A DNA stretch of 64,000 nucleotides from positions 1 through 64,000 of the forward strand of contig CATLGW010000003.1 of assembly GCA_949948715.1 (NCBI GenBank). The letters are read 5' to 3'. The notes below the pieces were generated by a model, which saw only the letters and a list, made by a program, of their open reading frames with translations, was not told where the DNA came from and did not search any database. This stretch comes from an uncultured Lachnospiraceae bacterium (GTDB lineage: Bacteria > Bacillota > Clostridia > Lachnospirales > Lachnospiraceae). Of the stretch, positions 24,756-32,980 are shown piece after piece (within the stretch, counting starts at the first letter, position 1; every line of letters begins with the position of its first letter). A program made the translations under genes and the position numbers.

Positions 24756-25947
24756 GAATGTAACTGTTTTGATGAAATATGAGTGGAAGAAGCTATGGCT
24801 GAAAAGGAGGGTGTGGATTGCGGTGGCTGTGGTAGCTATGTTTGAGATACTGTTGAATCTGTCCTTTCTGACGCGCTTCTATGGGACCGCCATCAGAACT
24901 TCGGACGGAGCGGAGGAGGTGTTTATGGAATCCGGCTACGAGAGGATGGTGCGGGACCGGAGCAATGCCAGGGATCTGGACGGCAGGCAGATAGACGATG
25001 CCCTGCTCTCGGAGATGAGGCGGTACGCGAAAGGTTATATTCGGACGAGGAAAGGGGATGACCGAAAATATGAGCAGATCTATCGGCTGCTGATTGGAGT
25101 GTGGAAAAATCCGGATTTGCTTATGGATGGAAATGCCGCAGATCTCTATGCCGACTGGAGGGAGCTGGTACGGCAGAGGGGTCAAAGCTTTTACCTTTCC
25201 CGGGAGGAGACTGCTTACTGGGAGGGCAGGATGGAGCGGATGGAGGAACCGCTTACTTACCGGTATGCCTTCTCCTGGAAAAATGTGCTGGAGCAGACTT
25301 TGCCAAACGGCATTATGGTGCTGATGCTGATCGCCGTATGTCTGTCGGGGATGTTTGCGGACGAGCATCAGTTTCGCACGGACCAGCTTCTCCTGTGCAT
25401 GAAAAACGGCAAAAATACCGTCTATTGGGTAAAGATGGCAGTAGGGATCCTGTTTGGGGTCTGCTGTACGCTTTTGGTATACGGCATATCCTTTGCAATC
25501 TGCTTCGCCCTCTATGGAGCGGAGGGATTTGACGCTCTCTTGAGGCTTGATGTATTGGCGGCGCCCTTTGACCTGTCCGTGGGAGAGGCGGTGTTAATCA
25601 TGTTTGGGCTTTCTCTTCTTGCGGGAATGCTGGAGAGCGCTCTCGCCTGCTTTTTGTCCGAGAGGCTTGGCAGCAATGTGGCTGTTATGGCTGTCATGGT
25701 GGGACTCATGTTACTCACACAGTTTGCGGTGATTCCCAGGGAGTGGCGCGGCCTGTCCCAGCTCTGGGAGCTGATGCCCACCTCTGTGCTGAACAGGTAT
25801 AAATTCGAAGACGGACGGACGGTGGCTCTTTTTGGGGAATATCTGACATGTTTTCAGTGCGCGGCTTTTGTCTATCCCGCTGTGACGGCTCTGTTTGTTT
25901 GGCTGGGAAAGAGAAGGTATCTGCGCTCTCAGGTGACGGGGCGGTAA
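24748..25947 (+). CDS. ABC transporter permease
   Basis: A 399-residue ABC-2-type permease: N-terminal helix after a basic segment (YEWKKLWLKRRVWIAVAVV), a large extracytoplasmic loop of ~150 residues, then five or more helices. The ATG inside gaggacgATG is preferred to the track start because it overlaps the ATPase stop in the usual coupled manner. Substrate unknown; the downstream CBM2-like protein is one candidate cargo. Confidence 0.85.
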   Translation: MCKNVTVLMKYEWKKLWLKRRVWIAVAVVAMFEILLNLSFLTRFYGTAIRTSDGAEEVFMESGYERMVRDRSNARDLDGRQIDDALLSEMRRYAKGYIRTRKGDDRKYEQIYRLLIGVWKNPDLLMDGNAADLYADWRELVRQRGQSFYLSREETAYWEGRMERMEEPLTYRYAFSWKNVLEQTLPNGIMVLMLIAVCLSGMFADEHQFRTDQLLLCMKNGKNTVYWVKMAVGILFGVCCTLLVYGISFAICFALYGAEGFDALLRLDVLAAPFDLSVGEAVLIMFGLSLLAGMLESALACFLSERLGSNVAVMAVMVGLMLLTQFAVIPREWRGLSQLWELMPTSVLNRYKFEDGRTVALFGEYLTCFQCAAFVYPAVTALFVWLGKRRYLRSQVTGR

Positions 25948-25954
25948 AAACTGT

Positions 25955-25983
25955 TTGACAAATTCCTCCTTTGCCCATACAAT
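25955..25983 (+). promoter_or_regulatory. Sigma-A promoter of the CBM2-like gene
   Basis: TTGACA, 17 bases, TACAAT, eight bases after the permease stop; a near-consensus promoter suggesting separate, strong expression of the small protein gene. Confidence 0.7.
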
Positions 25984-26046
25984 TAAGGATAACGGTCATA
26001 CTATATTGGGAACAGGATTGGAAGAAAGGGATAGGAGGAAAATGCC

Positions 26047-26496
26047 ATGACGAATTACGAGAGGCCCGCTGTCTGGTTAAGCGAGGGGAGTGCGGAGGGC
26101 GTGTACGCAGCCAGTGGAGCGGTTTCCGAGGGAGAGGGAGGAAGCGGCTCCGCGGGCGGAGAGGGCGCTGTGGGAGGAGCAGGCTCGTCTTCCGTGTCTG
26201 TCTCCCAGGTGGAGCTTACGTCGGAGGGAAATCAGTATGACAAAAGGAATATTTACACCGTGACATTGCAAAACGACACCGGGGCGGACAGCTCGGACTG
26301 GTCGTTTACGCTCACTGTGACCGCGGGCACTGCTGTTAGCGCCCAGGTGTACAACGGCTGGCTGGCAAACGCGTCCTTGTCAGGCAACACCATTACCGTC
26401 ACCCCGGGAGGAGGCGGAACCATCAAGGCGGGGGAATCCAAAGGGATTGAGGTTGTGGTCGAATATGATGGAAGTGATTTCATCACGGTTCAGTAG
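26047..26496 (+). CDS. Small protein with leader-like N-terminus and CBM2-like domain
   Basis: A 149-residue protein. Residues 1-25 (ending AEGVYAASG) look like a leader rather than a Sec signal peptide: there is no hydrophobic core. Residues ~25-50 are a Gly/Ser/Ala linker. Residues ~52-149 resemble a cellulose-binding CBM2-type beta-sandwich (YTVTLQNDTGADSSDWSFTL, VYNGWLANASLSGNTITV, IKAGESKGIEVVVEY), with the two exposed Trp expected. It has its own strong promoter and sits beside an ABC exporter, so export by that transporter is a reasonable but unproven idea. Confidence 0.65.
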   Translation: MTNYERPAVWLSEGSAEGVYAASGAVSEGEGGSGSAGGEGAVGGAGSSSVSVSQVELTSEGNQYDKRNIYTVTLQNDTGADSSDWSFTLTVTAGTAVSAQVYNGWLANASLSGNTITVTPGGGGTIKAGESKGIEVVVEYDGSDFITVQ

Positions 26497-26513
26497 GGAC
26501 AGAGGTTATTATA

Positions 26514-27794
26514 TTGCGTTATTCCGTATATGAATTGTTGATTTTCGGGTTTGTCTATTCCTTCGGAGGCTGGCTGGCGGAGACGGCAGTGGCCTCCGGC
26601 CGGAAGAAAAAGTACCAGAACAGAGGCTTTGCGTCGGGACCTTTCTGCTATCTCTACGGGGTGGGAGCGGTGGTCATCACCCTGTTTTTGCAGGAGCTGC
26701 GGGGCGAGCCTCTGTTTTTGTTTGTGGGATCTTTGGTTTTGGCCACCCTGACGGAGTGGCTTGCGGGAAAGCTTCTGGAGCGGATGAACCGCCAGCGGTG
26801 GTGGGACTACTCCCGCAAGCGATGGAACCTGGACGGCTATATCTGTCTCCAGTATTCTCTGCTGTGGGGATGCCTGGGAACCGCCGCGGTGCTGTACGGG
26901 AACGATCTGATACAGGCGGTGTATCACCTGTTCCCTCCCCTCCTGCGCACTCTGATCGTGTGGGGACTGGCGGTGCTGGGATGTCTGGATATACTGGGTT
27001 CCTGGTTCTCCGTCCGGCATCTGGAGGAATGGGTTTCCGGTCTGTTCCGCTTCAGCAGAAAAGTGGAGGCCTTTATCGCCAGAGCGGGTGGAGCGGTGGC
27101 GGACCGGGTGGAGCGGCGGCTTGTCCGGGTCTATCCCGTCACTCCTTCCTCCCGGGGCCAGGCGGTGGGAAAGCGGGATTTTGCGGAGCTGTTCTGGCTT
27201 TTTGTCATGGGGTCTTTTTTGGGTGATCTGATCGAGACGGTATTCTGCCGTCTGACCATGGGAACCTGGATGAGTCGCAGCAGTGTGGTTTGGGGGCCCT
27301 TTAGCGTGGTGTGGGGGCTGGCCATCATGATGGCCACGGCGCTTCTCTACCGGGACAGGGATAAGCCGGACGGCTATATTTTTGTCATCGGCACCGTGCT
27401 GGGAGGCGCTTATGAGTACATATGCAGCGTGTTTACGGAGCTTGCCTTCGGCACGGTCTTTTGGGATTACAGCGGCATTCCCTTTAACCTGGGAGGAAGG
27501 ATCAATCTGCTGTACTGCTTTTTCTGGGGGATCGCCGCCGTTATATGGATCAAAAAGCTCTATCCCAGGGCCCATAAGCTGATCTGTCAAATTTTGGATG
27601 CCACGGGTCATTGGCTCACGGTGGCAGCGCTTCTCTTTATGCTGGCCAATTTGGGAGTTTCCGTGCTGGCCCTGGCCCGGTATGACGGCCGCAGACAGGG
27701 TTTGGAGCCCCGGTCGGGTTTGGAGCGGTTGATAGACCTGCGTTTTGGCGACGATAGAATGGAGCGCATTTATCCAAACGCCATCACAAGATAA
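26514..27794 (+). CDS. CmpB-type putative ABC-transporter permease, duplicated domain
   Basis: A 426-residue membrane protein with two copies of the CmpB-like (putative ABC transporter type IV) unit. The first is residues ~1-150 (FGGWLAETAV, NRGFASGPFCYLYGVGAV, WWDYSRKRWNLDGYICL) and the second ~225-385 (GDLIETVFCR, VWGPFSVVWGLA, FWDYSGIPFNLGGRINLLYCFFW). The repeated W-D-Y-S and G-R/Y-I-L motifs support duplication. TTG start after agagg. Biochemical role not established for the family. Ends at a terminator at 27849. Confidence 0.8.
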   Translation: MRYSVYELLIFGFVYSFGGWLAETAVASGRKKKYQNRGFASGPFCYLYGVGAVVITLFLQELRGEPLFLFVGSLVLATLTEWLAGKLLERMNRQRWWDYSRKRWNLDGYICLQYSLLWGCLGTAAVLYGNDLIQAVYHLFPPLLRTLIVWGLAVLGCLDILGSWFSVRHLEEWVSGLFRFSRKVEAFIARAGGAVADRVERRLVRVYPVTPSSRGQAVGKRDFAELFWLFVMGSFLGDLIETVFCRLTMGTWMSRSSVVWGPFSVVWGLAIMMATALLYRDRDKPDGYIFVIGTVLGGAYEYICSVFTELAFGTVFWDYSGIPFNLGGRINLLYCFFWGIAAVIWIKKLYPRAHKLICQILDATGHWLTVAALLFMLANLGVSVLALARYDGRRQGLEPRSGLERLIDLRFGDDRMERIYPNAITR

Positions 27795-27848
27795 AAAAGA
27801 ATACTAAAAAATTAAAAATGTCGCATACTAGCATTTAGAGATTTCTGA

Positions 27849-27869
27849 ATGCCGGTGTGCGGCATTTTT
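27849..27869 (+). terminator. Rho-independent terminator
   Basis: ATGCCG-gtgtg-CGGCAT followed by TTTT, about 50 bases after the CmpB-type gene and before spoIVB. Confidence 0.7.
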
Positions 27870-27906
27870 GATTGGGCTGTTTTGCCTGTGATGGAGATAA
27901 CGGATT

Positions 27907-29259
27907 ATGAAAGTGTGGGTAAACGCAAACGATAAGGTAAGGAAGCAGGCCGGGGATGATATGGTGATTTTCCTGAAAAACTGGAAGCGGAAGGTGCGCA
28001 GATACTGCATTTACCGGTTCTGTCTCAGCGTCCTGCTGATGGCAAGCTGCGCCGCATTTCTCGAGGGCGGCTATTATATGCTGGACAGCAGAATTCCCAA
28101 AAGCCTCCGGCTGAGGGCGGGGGAGGAACAGGTGCTGAGTCTGGGAATTCCCGCCAGGGCGGAGATTGTGAGCGCAAGCGGTCAGGGGGAGAGCAATATC
28201 CCCAGGGGGGCCGTAACCATCGACCTGAGCGAGCCGGTGACCATGCGCATGGGAGATCTGCAGGCCTATCTGATGCAGGTGAAGCTCTTTGGCATTCTTC
28301 CCTTCAAGCAGGTGGAAATCCAGGTGGTGGAGGCCATGGAGCTGGTGCCCATGGGGATACCTGTGGGCATCTATGTGAAGACGGACGGGATTCTGGTGAT
28401 CGGCGTGGGAGAATTTACGGGAGAGAACGGCGTGCAGTGTTCTCCGGCCAAATATGTGTTGAGCAGCGGCGATTATATCCGCCAGGTGAACGGGGAGCAC
28501 GTCACGGATAAGGAGGATTTCATGAGCCGGGTGGAGGCAAGCTGCGGGGCGGAGCTGGTGCTTACGGTGGAGCGAAACGGCGAGATGACGGAGGTTCGGG
28601 TGATGCCCGAGAAGGATCAGAGCGGTGCGTACAAGCTGGGCGTGTGGATCAGGGATAATGCCCAGGGGGTGGGCACCATGACCTATATGGACAGCGAGGG
28701 GAACTTCGGCGCCCTGGGGCACGGCATCAATGACCTGGACACCAGTACTCTCATGGACATGGAAGACGGAACCCTGTATCAGACGGAGATTGTTTCTCTT
28801 CGCAGGGGAGAGGTGGGCAACCCGGGGGAGATGACGGGCATGATCGTGTATGCCAAGGACCGGATGCTGGGGGATATCACGGAGAACAGCGAGAGAGGGA
28901 TTTTCGGCCAGTGCAACGAGCAGGCAAGAGGCCTGGCGGTGGAGCAGCCGCTGCCCATCGGCTTCAAGCAGGAAATTCAGAAGGGGCCTGCCGAAATACT
29001 CTGCACGGTGGACGGCGTGACCAGGTACTATCAGGTGGAGATCACGTCGGTGCATCTGGACCACGACAATGTGAACCGGGGAATTGAGCTGCAGGTGACG
29101 GATCCGGAGCTTTTGCAGCTTACGGGAGGCATCATCCAGGGAATGAGCGGCAGCCCCATCGTACAGAACGGGAAATTTATCGGGGCTGTCACCCATGTGC
29201 TGGTGCAGGATCCCGCCAGGGGATACGGCATCTTTATAGAAGAGATGCTGGCGGGATGA
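27907..29259 (+). CDS. spoIVB: SpoIVB serine peptidase, PDZ domain
   Basis: Forespore-secreted protease that triggers pro-sigma-K processing. N-terminal membrane anchor (FCLSVLLMASCAAFL), a PDZ domain (VLSSGDYIRQVNGEHVTDKEDFMSRV), then the peptidase S55 domain with catalytic His in FGALGHGINDLD and Ser in GMSGSPIVQNGKFIGAVTHVL. The start is uncertain: this ATG, or the one 18 codons later (MVIFLKNWK). In many spore formers spo0A follows; here typA lies convergent with only three bases between stop codons and no terminator between them. Confidence 0.94.
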   Translation: MKVWVNANDKVRKQAGDDMVIFLKNWKRKVRRYCIYRFCLSVLLMASCAAFLEGGYYMLDSRIPKSLRLRAGEEQVLSLGIPARAEIVSASGQGESNIPRGAVTIDLSEPVTMRMGDLQAYLMQVKLFGILPFKQVEIQVVEAMELVPMGIPVGIYVKTDGILVIGVGEFTGENGVQCSPAKYVLSSGDYIRQVNGEHVTDKEDFMSRVEASCGAELVLTVERNGEMTEVRVMPEKDQSGAYKLGVWIRDNAQGVGTMTYMDSEGNFGALGHGINDLDTSTLMDMEDGTLYQTEIVSLRRGEVGNPGEMTGMIVYAKDRMLGDITENSERGIFGQCNEQARGLAVEQPLPIGFKQEIQKGPAEILCTVDGVTRYYQVEITSVHLDHDNVNRGIELQVTDPELLQLTGGIIQGMSGSPIVQNGKFIGAVTHVLVQDPARGYGIFIEEMLAG

Positions 29260-29262
29260 GAA

Positions 29263-31098
29263 TTATTTTTTGTTGTTTGCGGCCCTCTTTCTCATGGTGG
29301 CGTCCAGGATTTTCTTGCGGATCCGAAGCTTTCCCGGGGTCACCTCCAGAAGTTCGTCCGTGTCGATAAAGTCAAGAGCCTGCTCCAGGGACAGGATCTT
29401 GGGAGGGGTGAGCCGCAGGGCTTCGTCCGCGCTGGAGGAGCGGGTGTTGGTGAGCTGCTTCTTCTTGCAGACGTTGATCTCAATATCCTCTGCCCGTCCC
29501 GTCTGGCCCACCACCATGCCGGAGTAGACCTTTTCCCCGGGGCCGATGAACAGGATGCCTCGCTCCTGGGCGTTAAACAGACCGTAGGTGATAGACTCAC
29601 CCGCCTCGAAGGCGATCAGGGAGCCCTGCTTGCGGTACTGGATGTCGCCCTTGTAGGGAGCGTAGCCGTCGAAGACGGTGTTCAGGATCCCGTTGCCCTT
29701 GGTGTCCGTCAAGAATTCGCCCCGATAGCCGATGAGGCCCCTGGCGGGGATGGAGAACTCCAGGCGGGTGTAGGTTCCGCCGGAGAGGGAGCCCATATTG
29801 CGAAGCTCGCCCTTTCTCTGCCCCAGCTTCTCGATGACGGCTCCGGAAAATTCGTTGGGCACGTCGATATATGCCAGCTCCATGGGCTCCAGCTTCTTTC
29901 CGCCCTCATCCGTGCGGTAAAGCACCTCCGCCTTACTTACGGCGAATTCAAAGCCCTCTCTGCGCATATTCTCTATCAGGACGGAGAGATGCAGCTCTCC
30001 TCTCCCGGACACCTTGAAGCGGTCGGGGGAGTCGGTCTCCTCCACCCTCAGGGACACATCCGTGTTCAGCTCCCGAAACAGGCGGTCTCTCAGGTGGCGG
30101 CTGGTGACATATTTTCCCTCCAGGCCCGCAAGAGGAGAATCGTTTACCATAAACTCCATGGCGATGGTGGGCTCGCTGATCTTCTGGAAGGGGATGGGCT
30201 CCACGTGATCGGGGGCGCAGAGGGTGTCCCCGATATGGATGTCCGCTATGCCGGAGATGGCAACGATGGAGCCGATGCCGGCCTCGGCCACCTCCACCTT
30301 GTTCAGACCGTCGAACTCGTAGAGCTTGCTGACCTTCACTTTGGTCTGCTTGCCGGGCTCGTGGTGGTTGCAGATCACAACCTCCTGGTTGACTCGGATG
30401 GAGCCGTTGTCCACCTTGCCCACGCCGATGCGCCCTACATATTCATTGTAATCGATGGTGCTGATAAGCACCTGGGTTCCGGCCTCGGGGTCTCCCTCGG
30501 GGGCGGGTATGGCGCTTAAGATGGTGTCAAATAAGGGTTCCATGCTGGTGCCCGGCGTCTCCGCGTCCAGGGAGGCGATACCGGCCTTGGCGGAGGCGAA
30601 GACAAAGGGGCAGTCCAACTGGGCGTCGTCCGCGTCCAGCTCCAAAAACAGCTCCAGTACCTCGTCCACCACCTCGTCGGGTCTCGCCTCGGGACGGTCG
30701 ATTTTGTTGATGCACACGATGACGGGAAGCTTCAGCTCCAGCGCCTTTCTCAGCACGAATTTGGTCTGGGGCATGGAGCCCTCGAAGGCATCCACCACCA
30801 GCACCACGCCGTTGACCATCTTAAGAACCCTCTCCACCTCGCCGCCGAAGTCCGCATGGCCCGGGGTGTCGATGATATTGATCTTGGTTCCCTTGTACAT
30901 GACGGCGGTGTTTTTGGAGAGGATGGTGATGCCTCTCTCTCTCTCGATGTCGTTGGAGTCCATTACCCGTTCCGCCACCTCCTGATTTTCCCGGAACACG
31001 CCGCTTTGCTTTAACAGCTCGTCCACCAAAGTGGTCTTGCCGTGGTCCACGTGTGCGATAATGGCGATATTTCTGATATCTTCCCGTTTCTGTCTCAT
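29263..31098 (-). CDS. typA: Ribosome-binding GTPase TypA/BipA
   Basis: Translational GTPase of the EF-G family involved in stress adaptation and ribosome assembly. G1 AHVDHGKTTLVDELLKQSG, G3 DTPGHADFGGEV, G4 NKIDRPEA, and the TypA-specific C-terminal domain ending in LRIRKKILDATMRKRA. Length 611 is typical. The leader contains an inverted repeat (31120-31165) and the promoter is at 31201-31229. It has no terminator separating it from spoIVB. Confidence 0.95.
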   Translation of the reverse strand: MRQKREDIRNIAIIAHVDHGKTTLVDELLKQSGVFRENQEVAERVMDSNDIERERGITILSKNTAVMYKGTKINIIDTPGHADFGGEVERVLKMVNGVVLVVDAFEGSMPQTKFVLRKALELKLPVIVCINKIDRPEARPDEVVDEVLELFLELDADDAQLDCPFVFASAKAGIASLDAETPGTSMEPLFDTILSAIPAPEGDPEAGTQVLISTIDYNEYVGRIGVGKVDNGSIRVNQEVVICNHHEPGKQTKVKVSKLYEFDGLNKVEVAEAGIGSIVAISGIADIHIGDTLCAPDHVEPIPFQKISEPTIAMEFMVNDSPLAGLEGKYVTSRHLRDRLFRELNTDVSLRVEETDSPDRFKVSGRGELHLSVLIENMRREGFEFAVSKAEVLYRTDEGGKKLEPMELAYIDVPNEFSGAVIEKLGQRKGELRNMGSLSGGTYTRLEFSIPARGLIGYRGEFLTDTKGNGILNTVFDGYAPYKGDIQYRKQGSLIAFEAGESITYGLFNAQERGILFIGPGEKVYSGMVVGQTGRAEDIEINVCKKKQLTNTRSSSADEALRLTPPKILSLEQALDFIDTDELLEVTPGKLRIRKKILDATMRKRAANNKK

Positions 31099-31119
31099 AC
31101 AAACCCAGCCTTTCCCTAT

Positions 31120-31165
31120 ACAAAACAGGGTATGTCGACGATTGCATTTTGCCGCCCTGTTTTGT
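31120..31165 (-). promoter_or_regulatory. Inverted repeat in the typA 5' leader
   Basis: ACAAAACAGGG and CCCTGTTTTGT are perfect 11-base complements separated by 24 bases. The hairpin would lie in the typA leader, 22 bases before the start codon. It could be an operator or an RNA switch; no known motif was recognised. Confidence 0.5.
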
Positions 31166-31200
31166 CAAACTCTTTTTCAACCCGTTTTCGAAACCGTTAC

Positions 31201-31229
31201 AGTATAGCACCATTTTTCCCGGGACGCAA
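31201..31229 (-). promoter_or_regulatory. Extended -10 promoter of typA
   Basis: On the minus strand TTGCGT, 17 bases, TATACT, with the TGC preceding TATACT forming an extended -10. The -35 overlaps the 5' arm of the plus-strand terminator at 31223. Confidence 0.5.
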
Positions 31230-31258
31230 GAGGGGAAGGAGCCCCGGCGTCTTTTTTT
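31223..31258 (+). terminator. Plus-strand rho-independent terminator just beyond typA
   Basis: GACGC-aaga-GGGG-aagga-gCCCC-g-GCGTC followed by seven T. It works only for plus-strand transcripts, yet the nearest plus-strand gene upstream is spoIVB, on the far side of typA. It would stop spoIVB read-through antisense to typA. Apart from this and the typA leader signals, bases 31099-31453 hold no gene. Confidence 0.65.
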
Positions 31259-31453
31259 ACGGTGTGTCACAACTAATATAATGCTAAACAGAGCATAACG
31301 GTGCGGAAATTATGGGAAAACATGATAAAAACGTCGATTTGCGCGATGAAAGCAGGTATTATTTTCCAGGGAAATATAGTATAAATGTATAAACGGTATT
31401 GCATTACTTGGGCATTAAGAAAAATTCTTAAGGTGTAAGAAAGGGGAACGGAG

Positions 31454-32083
31454 ATGACAGATAAGGTTATTGAAAACAATCAGGTAACGGTCATGGGGGA
31501 GGTCGTCAGTGATTTTTCCTATAGCCATGAAATTTACGGGGAAGGCTTTTATATGGTGGATGTGAGTGTGAAGCGTCTGAGCGAGAGCTATGACATTATT
31601 CCGGTGATGGTTTCGGAGAGGCTTTTGGATGTGTCGGTCAGTTATATAGGGATGCTGGTCTGTGTCAACGGACAATTCCGTTCCTACAATCGGCATGAGG
31701 AAAAGAAGAACAGATTGGTGCTGTCGGTATTTGCCCGGGAGATAGAATTTATAGATCAGGTGGAGGAGAGCTCCAAAACGAATCAGATTTGCCTGGACGG
31801 CTATATCTGTAAGGAGCCCATCTACAGAAAAACCCCTCTGGGGAGGGAAATCGCGGATCTTTTGCTGGCCGTAAACCGTCCCTATGGGAAATCGGATTAC
31901 ATTCCCTGTATCTGCTGGGGAAGAAACGCCCGATATGCCAACAGCTTCAAGGTGGGAGAGCGTTGTGTCATATGGGGGCGCATTCAGAGCAGGGAATATA
32001 TGAAAAAACTGGATGAGGAGCATGTGGAAAAAAGGGTGGCCTTTGAGGTGTCGGTAAGCAAGCTGGAGCTGATGGAGGAATAA
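31454..32083 (+). CDS. SSB-like protein with two OB-fold halves
   Basis: A 209-residue protein. Residues ~8-100 and ~108-209 each resemble a single-strand-binding OB-fold. The second is clearer: LDGYICKEPIYRKTPLGREIADLLLAVNRPYGKSDYIPCICWG then YANSFKVGERCVIWGRIQSREY, the usual SSB pattern. No acidic SSB C-terminal tail (DDDIPF type) is present, so it is not the replicative SSB. ATG after aaaggggaacggag. Function otherwise unknown. Confidence 0.7.
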   Translation: MTDKVIENNQVTVMGEVVSDFSYSHEIYGEGFYMVDVSVKRLSESYDIIPVMVSERLLDVSVSYIGMLVCVNGQFRSYNRHEEKKNRLVLSVFAREIEFIDQVEESSKTNQICLDGYICKEPIYRKTPLGREIADLLLAVNRPYGKSDYIPCICWGRNARYANSFKVGERCVIWGRIQSREYMKKLDEEHVEKRVAFEVSVSKLELMEE

Positions 32084-32190
32084 TCCGTAAAAAATTGCCA
32101 AATTTTGGAAAGTATGTTATACTCACTTAAACACTTGTGTGCAGCAGCCGGGTCTGTGGGCCCACGGCTGTATCGTCTGTGAGGTATCGT

Positions 32191-32676
32191 ATGGAAAAAG
32201 GAACTGTATACATTTATACGGGGGACGGCAGCGGCAAGTTTCCGGCGGCTATGGGCCGGGCGGTGTTGGCTGCCATCGAAGAAAAAAACGTGGTGATCAT
32301 ACAATTCTTGAAGGGGCGCAGAAACGGAAACTCCGATTTCCTCAGAAGGATGGAGCCGGATATCAAGTTCTTTCAGTTTGAGAAATCCGGTGAGAATTTT
32401 GAGGAGCTTTCCGGAGAGCGAAGGCAGGAGGAGATACTGAATATCAAAAACGGTATTAACTTTGCGAAGAAGGTGCTCACAACGGGGGAATGCGACCTGC
32501 TGATTCTGGACGAGGTTTTGGGTGTGGTGGAGAACGGGATTCTATCCGTGGAGGAGCTAAAATCCCTGCTTCAGTGCAGGGAGGAGACAGCCGTCATTCT
32601 CACGGGGATCCATTTAAGCGACGGGGTCCGTGCTCTGGCGGACGAGATTTCACGGATTGAGACGATAAAGTTGTGA
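32191..32676 (+). CDS. CobA/BtuR-like corrinoid adenosyltransferase
   Basis: A 161-residue protein of the CobA/CobO (ATP:cob(I)alamin adenosyltransferase) type: N-terminal P-loop GTVYIYTGDGSGKFPAAMGRA, then VVIIQFLKG and the Walker B-like CDLLILDEVLGVVENG and ILTGIHLSDGVRALADEISRI. Canonical CobA has GKGKTTAA; here it is GSGKFPAA, so the Thr after GK that helps bind Mg-ATP is missing. Activity is therefore uncertain. No other cobalamin gene is nearby. The ATG at 32191 has gagg upstream; the track start is inside the promoter region. Confidence 0.75.
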   Translation: MEKGTVYIYTGDGSGKFPAAMGRAVLAAIEEKNVVIIQFLKGRRNGNSDFLRRMEPDIKFFQFEKSGENFEELSGERRQEEILNIKNGINFAKKVLTTGECDLLILDEVLGVVENGILSVEELKSLLQCREETAVILTGIHLSDGVRALADEISRIETIKL

Positions 32677-32693
32677 CATTGGGAAGAAAGCCG

Positions 32694-32722
32694 TTGACAG
32701 CGGCAGGTTAAAATGTTATCAT
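32694..32722 (+). promoter_or_regulatory. Sigma-A promoter of the dapA riboswitch transcript
   Basis: TTGACA, 17 bases, TATCAT, ending 15 bases before the lysine riboswitch. Confidence 0.7.
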
Positions 32723-32736
32723 AGAATTCGATATAG

Positions 32737-32956
32737 AAGATAGAGGTTGCGTGTTTCAAAAGTATTCCTTCGGATGTGGCAGGCACAGGTGAGGAAGGTT
32801 GAAAGGGAAATACGCCGAAAGGAGCGGTGTACTGCGGCTGTATCCTTGGGCATGGGGTTAAGAGCCACATGACTGTCATCTAGCAATAGGTGGTGCGCTA
32901 TCGAAGGGATAGGGAGCGTATATTATCCGTCGGCGCCACAGGTGCCGACGGTTTTT
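32737..32956 (+). promoter_or_regulatory. Lysine riboswitch (L box) with terminator
   Basis: The conserved L-box segments occur in order: agatagaggttgcg, tttcaaaagtatt, gttgaaagggaaatacgcc followed by gaaag, and gactgtcat, closed by gcaata pairing back to ggttgc. An expression platform follows: CCGTCGGCGCC-aca-GGTGCCGACGG and TTTTT (32927-32956) is a strong terminator. By analogy with known L boxes, lysine binding should favour the terminator and lower dapA expression. Confidence 0.88.
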
Positions 32957-32980
32957 GCGTATCAGAATGGAGGAGCGGAT

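Noticed and set aside
27835-29196. 453-codon minus-strand ORF opposite spoIVB
   Set aside because: His/Leu-rich shadow of a well-supported spoIVB gene.
30527-31270. ORFs on either strand overlapping typA (plus and minus)
   Set aside because: All are shadows of the 611-residue typA frame, which carries intact G1, G3 and G4 motifs.
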